Source: Mesostigma viride (lineage: Eukaryota; Streptophyta; Mesostigmatophyceae; Mesostigmatales; Mesostigmataceae). From it: 64,000 bases of DNA. Below the pieces are notes generated by a model. It saw nothing but the letters and a program-made list of their open reading frames with translations, made no database searches and was not told the DNA's origin. Where the stretch lies: contig RPFO01000213.1 of assembly GCA_009746045.1 (NCBI GenBank), forward strand, positions 812,564-876,563. Reading direction: 5' to 3'. Below are positions 10,619 through 21,094 of this stretch, piece by piece (position 1 is the stretch's first letter; every line of letters begins with the position of its first letter). Position numbers and translations under genes: made by a program.

Positions 10619-11521
10619 ATGGTGCAGGAAGAACAACGGCAGCAGGATTTCCGGTTTCGGCAGTCTGCTGGGGGTTCGATTTCGCCTGAATTGCGTCGTG
10701 TCGTTCGGGATCTATCTTTATTGCTTGCAGATCGTCCGCCTGTTAATCGCAGCTTCGTGCAATTCGTCGACGACCAGGTCGAAGATTGGGAGCGAATTCT
10801 GCGGCACGTACAAACCATCGTCATTCCGGAGCACCGGAGCATCGACGACCTCGAGCAGGAGCTTCACGGTTGGTCGGCATCCAGACGGTGATTACAGCAG
10901 TAGCTGAGCGAGTGCGGACGGAGTTGGCGGCAAGGCGAGGCGAGGTTGCGGAGGCAGCTGGCGCAGGGCGACACGAGTTTGTACCGACAGTAGCGGGCGC
11001 GGGAGTACCACGTACTTTCGCAGGGTCATCGGCGACGAGGGTGTTGCAGCGGGGCCAGTTAGGCGTGAACGACGCGGAGCGGAGCACTACAGGCGGCTTG
11101 CAGAGGTCGGGGCGACAGCGGAAGCCATCACCGGAGGACAGCGCGCGACAAGAGTCGGCAGGTTTCCGGAGCGAGTAAGGTTCCTTTTCAGGAACTGCCC
11201 CCCCCTTCGCGTTCGTGTGACGCGTTGGGAGGAGTTTGCACCTCTTGGGTACGATAGTGACCTTGAGGTGGGAGCAGGGGGTGTCGCTGGGCTAGGCGAC
11301 GAGACACTTGGCGACCACGAGGTGCCAAGATACAATCCGCGGGGTGCCAACGACGGGTTGTCACCTGTCTACTATACCAACGGTGACGATTCAGTCATCG
11401 CGGGCCGACAGCGGGTCGACGACGGCGCAGCGGTAGCAGGGTACCAGAGCTGATTGTGGTGAGCGACAGCGACAAGGAGAACCAGGACGCGCCTGGGGCC
11501 AGCCGTGGTGGTCTTGCCTGA
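10619..11521 (+). pseudogene. copia-1 extra 5' ORF, frameshifted
   Basis: This is the counterpart of the intact 306-residue frame in copia-2 (39248-40168). It starts MVQEEQRQQDFRF at 10619. The frame breaks near 10872, where copia-2 reads on through LHGLVGIQTVITAVAE, and further shifts follow; the C-terminal end survives in 11217-11453. The product is unknown: acidic and arginine-rich, probably partly helical, with no signal peptide, membrane segment or retroviral motif. It lies between the LTR and gag, where most copia elements have no separate ORF. Confidence 0.7.
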
Positions 11522-11623
11522 GTGGTAACACTTGGCACTTTCCTTTCTTGTTCAGTAGCTTATATTGCTTTAATTGCTGCTTGGCCACTTGGCTGGCTGT
11601 AGCAGATCTGAACAGAGGCCATC

Positions 11624-12808
11624 ATGGATGATGGAGCTATCAACCAACAAGCGGGCTTTATGGGCTTTGCGCGGCGCGGCGCTGGGATGGATGGACGAGA
11701 TGGACGCGATGGACGCGGTGGACGCGATGGACGCGGGGACGGCCAGGCGCTGGGAGACCAGGCTGAGGTGCCAGATAATCAGAGCCAAGGATCGCAGGGC
11801 GGTCAGACGCGCCAGCCGCAGATCAAGCGGCGCCTAAGCGACCACCGTGGCTGAGGGGTACGCGGTGCTAGGCCAGTTTCAGTCCATCAAGGACAATTGG
11901 CAGCCCCGGGATGCTGAGAGGATGTTAGAGGACATGAACTTGTACACGGAGATATACAACGGTGACAAGCTTCGCATCCTGGCGTCTAGTGCCTACATAC
12001 GGCAGTCGGCGAGGCGGCTGTTCAAGTTTGTTCGGGAGCGACACGCGGCGGGGGACACCTGGGCGGCGTTTATGACGCGACTCAGGTGTTCCTGAGTGAC
12101 AAGAGGACCATAGATGGGTCCCACCTGAAGCAAGAATACCTGGACTACAAGCCCATCAAGGGGCAGCTAGTGGTCCACGCCTTTGAAGACTTCGTCAAGC
12201 TGAGGGAGGACGCCATGGCCAAGGGCTTCTTCGTCGCAGATCGGATGGCCATGGGCGACTTTCTCAAGTCGCTGCAGCTGGATCCGGTCACCATGGATAA
12301 TGTGACCATCCACATGCGACAGGTCCATGGCTGGGCAGCCATGACGGACCAGTTGTATGAGTGTTTCAGCGGCAAGTACGTGGGTGGTAAGCGCCCTCGT
12401 CAGGGTGATGAGGAGGCCACTGAACCCACGGTTAAGTCCATGAGGGGATCGGGCCACGGGGGCCCAGCGCCCTCGAGAGGGCCTGAGACCTCTTCAAGGG
12501 GTCGAGGAAGGTCCAGGAGGGGGCGTGACAGAAGGGCTGGACGGGGGACCCCGCCGAAGTCGGGACATCCACAGTCCCAGTTTGACTTCAAGAGGGTGGG
12601 TGGTCCTCCCAAGGCTGGGCCCAGCAGTGGGACCTCACGGGACATCAGTCAGGTGGAATGTTATTTCTGCCAGGGGAAGGGTCACTTCAGGAATGAGTGT
12701 CCCTCGTACCTGAGGCAGGAAGGTCAGAGCAAGCCAGCTCAGGGTGGCAGCAAGGACAAGGCTGGTCCATCCCAGGACAAGGGCAAGGGCAAGGCTGCTG
12801 ATCATTGA
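11624..12808 (+). pseudogene. copia-1 gag (capsid/nucleocapsid), frameshifted
   Basis: The Gag-like protein is spread over the frames 11624-11854, 11847-12095 and 12086-12808. The last break is a single missing G near 12085 compared with copia-2. Visible parts: a repetitive GRDGRDGR segment, a helical middle region (AVLGQFQSIKDNW through YECFSGKYVGG) of the kind found in copia Gag, a basic RGRGRSRRGRD stretch, and a CCHC zinc knuckle CYFCQGKGHFRNEC near 12658-12700. It ends at a TGA (12806-12808). Pol continues in the same frame, so Gag-Pol would be made by readthrough of this stop. Confidence 0.85.
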
Positions 12809-15800
12809 CTTGAGCCTGCACACATCCCTGAACCCTGGAGGGTGCCCCCAGGGGTGTGTAATGAAGCTGCTAGTGACAGCAGTGAGGGGCAGCCCCATGC
12901 TCTAGTGAAAGAGCCTATTGGACACGATGGGGCAAGCTTGGTTACCACAGAGAGTATGCCAGCTGTAGCTGCAGTGGTTACTCGCCAACGTGCCCGCCAT
13001 GGCGGTGCTGAGCCTGAGGTAGGACCTGGTGATGTGGACCCAGGTGGATCTCAGAAGCATTCTGACCGTGCAGGACTGGCACAGGATGGTCAGGATGAGG
13101 ATAGGGCTGGAGACAGTCTGACAGGCACGACCCTGGTGCCTCCTGTACATAAGGGATCTGTACATACCTTGAGTGCTAATAATGACAATAAAAGGTTTTC
13201 TCTCTTGTATGACATTGCCTCAAGGTTGCATACCATGTTTGGCCATGCAGCTCAGTCTTTGCAAGTTGCTAGACGGCTGGGAGGAAGTGAGTTGTACTCC
13301 ATCTGCCAACAGGTTGCTCAAGCTTGCAAGTGCAGGCTAGTTGCTAGAAAGCCCAAGCAGTCTCATGCCAGGACTCCTATTTTGCAGCCAGGCCATGTGC
13401 AGGTAGATATTCAGAGAATCAGGGGTTTGAAGCTGCTGGTGGCAGTGGACAGATATACCAAGTACAAGACCCTAGAGATCCTGCCTGACATGGAGAAGCC
13501 TACATTGATTGCTGCTCTGAAGTTGACAAGGAGCAGGTACCCTGGGTTGGAGTTGTTGCAGTGTGACATTCAGTTTGAGTGCTGTGAGAACCTGCCAGAG
13601 TTTCCAGAGTTGCTGATTACACCCAGGGAGAGCCACGGCCAGCAAGGGGTGGTGGAGAGAGCCATCCAAGAGATCAAGACTGTGCTGCTGGTGGAGAGGA
13701 TTCCAAGGACGTCATCTGCCATTGTGACATCTGCATGGCTACGTTCTGTGGAGGACAGGCTGAACCTGAGGACTCCCATGTTCTTTGGTGACATTGCCAT
13801 CAATCCTCTTATGCTGCATACCAGGATGCTGCCAGCTGATGCTGAGCAGGCATGGAAGGAGAAGCTAGAGGCCAAGTTCCTCAAGCTGAGGCAGAAAGAC
13901 AAGGGCTGGAGTGTCCTAGAACCTAACGTTGGACAACAGGTTGTTGTGTGGAAGGAACCAAGCTTTCCAGGGAAACGTGGCAGCTGGCATGATGGGGTGG
14001 TGACCCGAGTAGAAGCCGCTGGCCATAAGTGCTGGGTGGCCATTGATGGCTCCCAAGCAGTGCACCGTCTGTCCTGGTCAAAGATCCGTCCCCGGGGAGG
14101 TAATCAAGGAGACCTCTTCCAGGTGCCCGCTGGTGTACAAGGCGGGGGTGACGTGGAGCTTCCTGATCAGGGTGCTACAGCTGTATCGAGCCCTCAGGGT
14201 GACCCTGGCCCGGCCCCTGGGGTACCTTCACATACGGTGGTTGGGCAAGCAGGCGGACAGGCTGCACCTCCGGAACGGCCCGACACCAGGCCTAGGGGTG
14301 TGCGTCTATCAGATATTGTACAGGCTTTGCAAAGAGCCAAGAAGGAGCCTAAGGTGTCCAAGCTTGTCCAGTTGGATGAACCTGAGGTAGCTGCCATGGA
14401 GATAGATACCAATGCACAGGTTTCTGTCATGGGACCTCAGCATACAGGAGAACTGCTGGTCGGAGAACCAAGTTGCCCCTGGGTGTCTGATTTCAGTGGT
14501 AGGACGCATCTAAGGGTGTTGGGAGAGGTTACTGCCCCTGTCATGGGTGTGGATGTGACCTTCCTTGTCCTAGAGGACTATGATGGCCCTGTGATTTTGG
14601 GTCAGAATTTTCTGGGCAATCCTGGGATTTCTATCAGAGCTACAGCTCTGAGAAGAGATGGCTGGGGGATGATTCCCCTAGAAAATTTCAGGACAACATT
14701 TCCAGTCAGGTGCAGGGCCAAGCCGGTCAAGGGTGTAAAATGGGATGAAGGGGAGGTGCCCCCAGCGGCCAGTTTGGTGATTCCAGCTGTGTTGCACCCC
14801 AGCAGTATTGGCATAACTCACAGGAGCCTTGCTGCACACTCTCCTTTGACATATGACCAGCTGGTCCAAGAGATGAGCTCGCCTACTTTGTTTGAGGCTT
14901 GGAAGCTCGCCTTCTCCAAGGCATTGGAGGAGTGGTTGCAGTTTGAGTGTGCTGCACCAACAGACAGACGTCCCCCAGCATCAAGGAAGCTTGCTTTGAG
15001 ATTTGTGCTGAAGAGGAAGGTTGTGGATGAGGTATCAGTGCCCCATGTCAGGCCTGTCCTGAATGAGTATCACGGCACGGGGAGTCTGCCAGGAGAGGAG
15101 CTATACACGCCAGGGATGCTACACGACACATGGAGAATTTTGCTATGTCTCTACGTGGGGTTGCTGAACAGGGGAGCAGCTATGTCATCAGTGCTGCTGG
15201 ACTTCAAGAGGGCATTTTTAAAATCTGATCCAGAAGTGGCCAGGAGGGTGTGGAAGCAGGATGAGCCTTACTGTGTTGAGGTGCCTGCCATCTGGAAGCT
15301 GGAGCTGCATCAACAATTCCTGGTTATTCTGAAGGGCCTGGAAGGACTCAGGTCGAGCCCAATCATCTGGAGACTCACGCTGCAGGAAGCTCTGATCAGT
15401 GAGTGTGGCTTGAGAGTGTCTTCAGTTGATCCCTGTTTGCTGCTGGCCCAATGGGAGGGTCTGCCAGTGTATGCTAGTTTGCATGGAGATGATCTGCATT
15501 TGCTAGCCCCCACGACCTGGCTGAAGAAGTTTATTCCTGTCATCAGTGGCAAGTTTTCACTGGGCAAGGAGCTGTGGCAGGAGCCCAACAAGCCTGTAGT
15601 GTTCTGTGGAATGCAGGCTACCCTGTTCAGGAGGGACGGGGAGTGGAGTATCAGGCTTCAGGCTGGAGGAGATTATAAACAGACCATTGTGAAGGCCTTG
15701 CCAGAGAAGATCACCCAGGCTGCAGGACCTGAGTTGAGAGGCATGTGGGCCTGGTTTGCCAGCATCTGTGGTCCGTCTTTGATGGTCCATAGCAGAATGC

Positions 15801-16399
15801 CTGATGAGGTGCTTGAGGATGAGAAGCCTCGAGTCATAGCCCGGTTGGTGGAGAGTACCCCTGATCTGATTTTGTCTGGGATTGACTTTGCCCAGCCTAT
15901 CACCTTGGAGATCTTTGTTGACAGTTCCATGGATGCTCGCCAGGTTACCAAGGTCAGGGGGAGATCTGCTGCTCTGTTTGCTTTTTATCAGAGCAGGGCA
16001 AGTTTGTTCAGCTGGTACAGCAGACTGCAGAAGAGGGTCTGTATCAGTTCAGATGTGGCAGAATGCAGGGCCATATGCGAGGGGATCCAGTCCAGCCTGT
16101 ACATAAAGGAGTTAATGCTGGAGCTGGCTTCAGTTACCCCTTGGACCTTGCAGATGGAGACGTTGTTGCTAACAGACAGCATGGGTATGGTCCAGTTTGT
16201 TCACAAGCAGCTGGCCAGAAGCCGGGACCTGGATTATTTGTTGCTGAAGGAGTTGGCCAGTTTGGTTGACTTGAAGCATATCCCTGGCGAGGAGAACCCT
16301 GCTGATGCATTGACAAAGCTGCCACACAAGGCCCCAGCCCAGTACAATGTACTGAGGAAGCTCATGAATGCTGACTGTCAAGTCGGTCTATCTGTCTAA
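12809..16399 (+). CDS. copia-1 Pol: integrase, protease-like, RT, RNase H
   Basis: A single open frame of about 1,196 codons follows the gag TGA in phase. It has no ATG for its first ~50 codons, so readthrough from gag is the likely way it is made. Domains in order: integrase zinc region (LHTMFGHA near 13225, KCRL near 13330), integrase acids D (VDIQ, ~13405), D (CDIQ, ~13562) and E (GVVERA, ~13651), then an SH3-like tail. Next is a retropepsin-like domain: DTNA at 14405-14416 and ILGQNFL near 14600. RT follows with LLDFKRAFL (~15199) and HGDD (15482-15493). RNase H has FVDSS, AECRA, TDSMG and ADALTK. Two features are odd. The protease-like part follows integrase, and its catalytic DTG reads DTN. 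Nearly identical to copia-2 Pol. Confidence 0.9.
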   Translation, partial: LEPAHIPEPWRVPPGVCNEAASDSSEGQPHALVKEPIGHDGASLVTTESMPAVAAVVTRQRARHGGAEPEVGPGDVDPGGSQKHSDRAGLAQDGQDEDRAGDSLTGTTLVPPVHKGSVHTLSANNDNKRFSLLYDIASRLHTMFGHAAQSLQVARRLGGSELYSICQQVAQACKCRLVARKPKQSHARTPILQPGHVQVDIQRIRGLKLLVAVDRYTKYKTLEILPDMEKPTLIAALKLTRSRYPGLELLQCDIQFECCENLPEFPELLITPRESHGQQGVVERAIQEIKTVLLVERIPRTSSAIVTSAWLRSVEDRLNLRTPMFFGDIAINPLMLHTRMLPADAEQAWKEKLEAKFLKLRQKDKGWSVLEPNVGQQVVVWKEPSFPGKRGSWHDGVVTRVEAAGHKCWVAIDGSQAVHRLSWSKIRPRGGNQGDLFQVPAGVQGGGDVELPDQGATAVSSPQGDPGPAPGVPSHTVVGQAGGQAAPPERPDTRPRGVRLSDIVQALQRAKKEPKVSKLVQLDEPEVAAMEIDTNAQVSVMGPQHTGELLVGEPSCPWVSDFSGRTHLRVLGEVTAPVMGVDVTFLVLEDYDGPVILGQNFLGNPGISIRATALRRDGWGMIPLENFRTTFPVRCRAKPVKGVKWDEGEVPPAASLVIPAVLHPSSIGITHRSLAAHSPLTYDQLVQEMSSPTLFEAWKLAFSKALEEWLQFECAAPTDRRPPASRKLALRFVLKRKVVDEVSVPHVRPVLNEYHGTGSLPGEELYTPGMLHDTWRILLCLYVGLLNRGAAMSSVLLDFKRAFLKSDPEVARRVWKQDEPYCVEVPAIWKLELHQQFLVILKGLEGLRSSPIIWRLTLQEALISECGLRVSSVDPCLLLAQWEGLPVYASLHGDDLHLLAPTTWLKKFIPVISGKFSLGKELWQEPNKPVVFCGMQATLFRRDGEWSIRLQAGGDYKQTIVKALPEKITQAAGPELRGMWAWFASICGPSLMVHSRMPDEVLEDEKPRVIARLVESTPDLILSGIDFAQPITLEIFVDSSMDARQVTKVRGRSAALFAFYQSRASLFSWYSRLQKRVCISSDVAECRAICEGIQSSLYIKELMLELASVTPWTLQMETLLLTDSMGMVQFVHKQLARSRDLDYLLLKELASLVDLKHIPGEENPADALTKLPHKAPAQYNVLRKLMNADCQVGLSV

Positions 16400-17146
16400 A
16401 AGCTGAGAGCTGGGTGCTTAAGTCTCTGGATATCAGGCTGGGAGCTTGATTGTACATAATCCTGAGCACACCTTGAGGGGTGAGACATGTCTCTGGTGTG
16501 GGAATGTCTGACATTGTCTCTGATGGAGAGATGTCTATCTGGGGTTTTCATCTCAGTCTGAGGTTTCCCCAGATCTGTGGTTTGTGGGCGGGGTTCGATT
16601 CCCTGGTGCCGTCTTAAGGCGGAGTTTCACGGACTGGCTGACCCATCCACCATGCTGGTGAGGTGGCGACAGGTCCCCTGATTTTCCACGGTTGGAACGA
16701 GTATGGGAGCTTGTGTTTTGCATGTGCTTCGCGTAGATGTTGTGTCTGGTTCGATAAGGGGCAGCAGACCGGCGCCGACTCCCGTCTGGGGGTCAGCAAT
16801 GTTTTCTGATGAGCTGTTGTGGGTGATCTGTGGGGTTTCGCCTAAGGTCCTGAAGGTTGTACATACTTCTCAAGTTCTTAACTGAACACCTATGGGCTGC
16901 CACAGTTGGCCAACCTCTTGTACATGGGTAACACAACGAGCCTCCCGTGAAGGGATAGGGACTCATTGTAATTTGTTTGTGCTCCTGAGCCAGTATGGGT
17001 GCTATGTACATATAATAAGGAATCCAAGCTGACTGTCATGCCCAGCGGGTTGTGACTTGTAGTCGGGGAGGATATCCAGTACCCATTGTGTGTGTTTGTA
17101 TGTAGACTTGTGTGAGCTGCTACAGCTCAAGAAAAGAAAGGATTGG
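16400..17146 (+). other. copia-1 3' UTR with T-arm-like hairpin and polypurine tract
   Basis: This non-coding stretch contains a T-arm-like hairpin at 16589-16605 (CGGGG, loop TTCGATT, CCCTG; one G-U pair) and ends in the polypurine tract AAGAAAAGAAAGGATTGG next to the LTR. The hairpin is kept in copia-2 (20889-20905) and copia-3 (5891-5907). I see no other gene. Confidence 0.7.
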
Positions 17147-17841
17147 AGTTAACGCCAAGCGCATTGGCGTGATCCTGATTCGGCATATCTCTGCGATTCC
17201 AGCGGCACCGGAACGAGTTCATTCCGACAAGTATCAAGAAAGTTATGGCGTTCCGACTTCCCGGTCGCGCGCGAGCGCGAGCCGGCTGTTCTTCTAAGTC
17301 GGACGTGAATATTTGCCGACGACATATGGGGTCGACAGTAATTCCTGGGCTGACAGGAATTAGGTGCTGTACCTACGACGGTATTGGATTAATACGTCGT
17401 ACGCAGGAAATAGGAACCTTAACCTGTGGTCTGTTGGTACCGCAGGCTTAGTCCTGGACTTCTAGGTGCAGATGCAATAGTCACTGTGGACTGTGCTCTG
17501 TGGTCACTGTGCCTGTATGGCAGACCTACTGTATAGGAGCTGGGCGCTGTACAGGTAGTGAATACTGTACCGGGGTGTTATTACTGAGCAGGCCTCCTAG
17601 GCTGCTCAGGACTAGCAAGCACAGTGCACAAGTATATAAACAATAGGCCAGTGCCAAATGGGCATCTCTTGCGAGCCCGCCTCACGTGTTGTGCCTTGAC
17701 TTGGCAAGCGCGTGTACAAGCCTCAAGTGTGTGAGCGCTGTAACATTATCCAATTTTAACAAAGCTCCGTTTCCAACCATATTCACACATTGCTGCATTG
17801 CAACCATATCCTTCACATTGCGTGTGCCAGGAACGTTAACT
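17147..17841 (+). repeat. 3' LTR of copia-1
   Basis: A 695-bp LTR starting AGTTAACGCC and ending ACGTTAACT. It has the TATA-like box (17633-17640) and inner blocks shared with the LTRs of copia-2. The short 68-residue frame within it (17245-17451) recurs in every LTR copy and is not a gene. Confidence 0.9.
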
Positions 17842-19647
17842 CTGTATGCTGAGACCCCATCATGGAGACCTCTGCATTGGTATCTACTTCTAGTGCAGTG
17901 CACTTGGACTCCCCCAACTGGCTGAGCTTGGACACCCGAGGCTTTTGCTTGGCTTTTTGCATAGCCAGCACCACATCTTTCAGGCCCACACCTCTATGCT
18001 TAGTGAGGCTAGAGGGGACCACATCTGCCTGTTCTAAATCTGGAAAGTTAACCGGTCCAGGGGTCTGGCCAGGACTTACCTGGGGATTACTTCCAGCCGG
18101 AACGTGATGATCAGGGATGACGTCATGACCAACTGGCAAGGTTGTCACATCAGGAGTTACTGCCTCTGCTTCAGCACCCCTTAGACGTACATATTGTCAA
18201 AAATCCTAATAATGCGTCAACGAATGAGCTCAAATGTTGCGGCACAACTCATTTCATTAATACAATAAAAGACGCATATATAGAATTTAAGGACCGTGAC
18301 CGGTGTCCATTGCCAAGCCACAAGGCAACTGGCCCACCATCAGGTAACGTGTAAAGGTGCACACCGACCTCTTAAACAATGTCCAATGTCGGCTGCACAC
18401 ATTATCCCTACGTTAACTTAACACATAAAGTGTCTCGACTTGAACAACTGGCACACAAAATCCACTAGGCAATGATGCGAATATTCGGCACCAATATTCG
18501 ACCCCACTATTGCGCGGCGCTAGGAGTTAGCCACCGCCAAATGGCACGAGATACTCACGCCCTACAAGCCGTACCATGCAACCACAAGGTAGAGCCGAAT
18601 TAATCCTAACTTCGGCACCTAATATCTTTGTGCATACTCAACTGTCCGTCATAAGAAAAGTACCGCCGGAAAGAACACGGCAAGCCCTACTCAGCCCTAA
18701 TAATATCCTTGGCCAGAAAATACAGAAGATTGGCCACAACATAACATAGGCTGGCAAACGGGCACATCCAGGGTTTATACTAAAACCCTGACACATATGA
18801 CCACGACAGACTGTGCACATTCTGGGGAGGATCCTCCATCTTCACCCAGCACTTGTGCCCAGCTAGTTCCACCCTGGTCACTACTCCATGCAGGGTGCCA
18901 GCTACCACGCTTGCCTGCAAGCTTGGGCTCTTTCCACACAATTACCCTTTGGCCAACAACAGGTTTCAGAACACTCCAGCCCTTGTCTTTCTGCCTCAAC
19001 TTGGCAAACTTGAACATAAGGCTATCTTTCCAGGCTTGCTCAACCTCAGTAGGGAGCTCCCGAAGATGCAATGATAATGGAGTCACAGGGACCTCTCCAA
19101 CATACATGGATGCCCTGACATTCAATCTGTCCTCAACCAGTGACCTCAACCAGGCCGTCTTGATAATAGCTGGAACCAATCTGGGAATCTTCTTCTCCGT
19201 CAGTAGAATAGTCTTGAGTTCTCTGATTGTCCTCTCCACCACGCCTTGACTGCCATGGGACTCCCTGTGGACAACAAATAACTCAGGGAGGTCTTCATGC
19301 CCCATGCAGCACTCAAATTCTAAATCACACTGCAGCTGGATCACTGGTTTCATTCTGGATCTGATAGCCTGGAGCCCAGCCACCAAACATGGCTTAGACT
19401 TGTCTTGCAACAGCTCCAGCACCTTGTCCTTGGTGTATCTGTCAACACCAACCAACAAAATCAGTTTCCTGATTTCTTGGATATCACATTGTACATATCC
19501 AGGCTGCAACACAGGTTGTCTGACATGAGACATCTTAGGCTTGGGAGCAACCAGCCTACAGAAACAAGCCTCAGCAACCTGCTTTACTGCATTAAACAAA
19601 GATGTCCCTCCCAGCCTCCTTGCAAACTGAAGTGCCTGGGCAGCATG
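17842..19647 (-). pseudogene. copia-3 pol, middle part: integrase and start of protease-like domain
   Basis: Minus-strand coding sequence is split by a solo LTR. The piece 18799-19647 carries integrase from the second half of the zinc region (AQALQFARRLGG) through D (CDIQ), D (CDLEFECC), E (GVVERTI) and the C-terminal tail (KGWSVLK, VWKEP, GSWH). The piece 17842-18189 continues with a proline-rich linker and the first half of the protease-like domain, with VDTNAEVSMMG. Copia-3 thus shares the DTN reading with copia-1 although the two proteins differ clearly elsewhere. Removing the solo LTR restores the frame (SWSY|VRLRG). Confidence 0.85.
18195..18793. mobile_element. Solo LTR, 599 bp
   Basis: The sequence begins TGTCAAAAATCC and ends ACCCTGACA, with TG...CA ends and terminal TGTCA/TGACA repeats. 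It is flanked by the 5-bp duplication CATAT (18190-18194 and 18794-18798) and interrupts the copia-3 integrase tail. There are no internal genes, as expected after LTR-LTR recombination. The parent family is not otherwise present, so orientation is unknown. Confidence 0.85.
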
Positions 19648-20347
19648 AGTTAACGTTCCTAGCAAACGCAATGTGAAGGATATGGTTGCAATGCAGCAAT
19701 GTGTGAATATGGTTGGAAACGGAGCTTTGTTAAAATTGGATAATGTTACAGCGCTCACACACTTGAGGCTTGTACACGCGCTTGCCAAGTCAAGGCACAA
19801 CACGTGAGGCGGGCTCGCAAGAGATGCCCAATTGGCACTGGTCTATTGTTTATATACTTGCACATGCACTGTGCTTGCTAGTCCTGAGCAGCCTAGGAGG
19901 CCTGCTCAGTAATAACACCCCCGGTACAGTATTCACTACCTGTACAGCGCCCAGCTCCTATACAGTAGGTCTGCCATACAGGCACAGTGACCACAGAGCA
20001 CAGTCCACAGTGACTATTGCATCTGCACCTAGAAGTCCAGGACTAAGCCTGCGGTACCAACAGACCACAGGTTAAGGTTCCTATTTCCTGCGTACGACGT
20101 ATTAATCCAATACCGTCGTAGGTACAGCACCTAATTCCTGTCAGCCCAGGAATTACTGTCGACCCCATATGTCGTCGGCAAATATTCACGTCCGACTTAG
20201 AAGAACAGCCGGCTCGCGCTCGCGCGCGACCGGGAAGTCGGAACGCCATAACTTTCTTGATACTTGTCGGAATGAACTCGTTCCGGTGCCGCTGGAATCG
20301 CAGAGATATGCCGAATCAGGATCACGCCAATGCGCTTGGCGTTAACT
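19648..20347 (-). repeat. 3' LTR of copia-2
   Basis: A 700-bp LTR matching 40262-40959 and 17147-17841 with few differences, including a short insertion near the TATA-like box (TTGCACATGCACTGTGC here against TTGTGCACTGTGC). The close match of the two LTRs supports recent insertion. Confidence 0.9.
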
Positions 20348-21094
20348 CCAATCCTTTCTTTTCTTGAGCTGTAGCAGCTCACACAAGTCTACATACAAAC
20401 ACACACAATGGGTACTGGATATCCTCCCCGACTACAAGTCACAACCCGCTGGGCATGACAGTCAGCTTGGATTCCTTATTATATGTACATAGCACCCATA
20501 CTGGCTCAGGAGCACAAACAAATTACAATGAGTCCCTATCCCTTCACGGGAGGCTCGTTGTGTTACCCATGTACAAGAGGTTGGCCAACTGTGGCAGCCC
20601 ATAGGTGTTCAGCTAAGAACTTGAGAAGTATGTACAACCTTCAGGACCTTAGGCGAAACCCCACAGATCACCCACAACAGCTCATCAGAAAACATTGCTG
20701 ACCCCCAGACGGGAGTCGGCGCCGGTCTGCTGCCCCTTATCGAACCAGACACAACATCTACGCGAAGCACATGCAAAACACAAGCTCCCATACTCGTTCC
20801 AACCGTGGAAAATCAGGGGACCTGTCGCCACCTCACCAGCATGGTGGATGGGTCAGCCAGTCCGTGAAACTCCGCCTTAAGACGGCACCAGGGAATCGAA
20901 CCCCGCCCACAAACCACAGATCTGGGGAAACCTCAGACTGAGATGAAAACCCCAGATAGACATCTCTCCATCAGAGACAATGTCAGACATTCCCACACCA
21001 GAGACATGTCTCACCCCTCAAGGTGTGCTCAGGATTATGTACAATCAAGCTCCCAGCCTGATATCCAGAGACTTAAGCACCCAGCTCTCAGCTT
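20348..21094 (-). other. copia-2 3' UTR
   Basis: The counterpart of 16400-17146: a polypurine tract next to the LTR, a T-arm-like hairpin at 20889-20905, no gene. Sequence is nearly identical to copia-1. Confidence 0.75.

Larger units (their letters stand above)
8104..17841 (+). mobile_element. copia-1: near-complete Ty1/copia-type retrotransposon
   Basis: A plus-strand element with two LTRs is flanked by the 5-bp duplication CTGTA (8099-8103 and 17842-17846) and sits in the protease region of copia-3. Without the 1.7 kb insert in its 5' LTR it is about 8.0 kb. Order: LTR, extra ORF (10619-11521), gag (11624-12808), pol (to 16399), 3' UTR with T-arm-like hairpin, polypurine tract AAGAAAAGAAAGGATTGG, LTR. 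LTRs begin AGTTAACG and end CGTTAACT rather than the usual TG...CA. Pol is open throughout; the extra ORF and gag carry frameshifts. Confidence 0.9.

Noticed and set aside
12905..12960. HDGAS in the Pol N-terminus as the protease active site
   Set aside because: It lacks the surrounding hydrophobic pattern and the later ILG block. The downstream DTNA...ILGQNFL region fits a retropepsin much better.
16480..16700. A tRNA gene in the copia 3' UTR
   Set aside because: Only a T-arm-like hairpin is visible. No A box, anticodon arm or acceptor stem could be formed nearby.
17245..17451. 68-residue frame found five times (8202, 17245, 20043, 40655 and related)
   Set aside because: It is LTR sequence of the copia family and repeats only because the LTR repeats. 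No sign of a protein.
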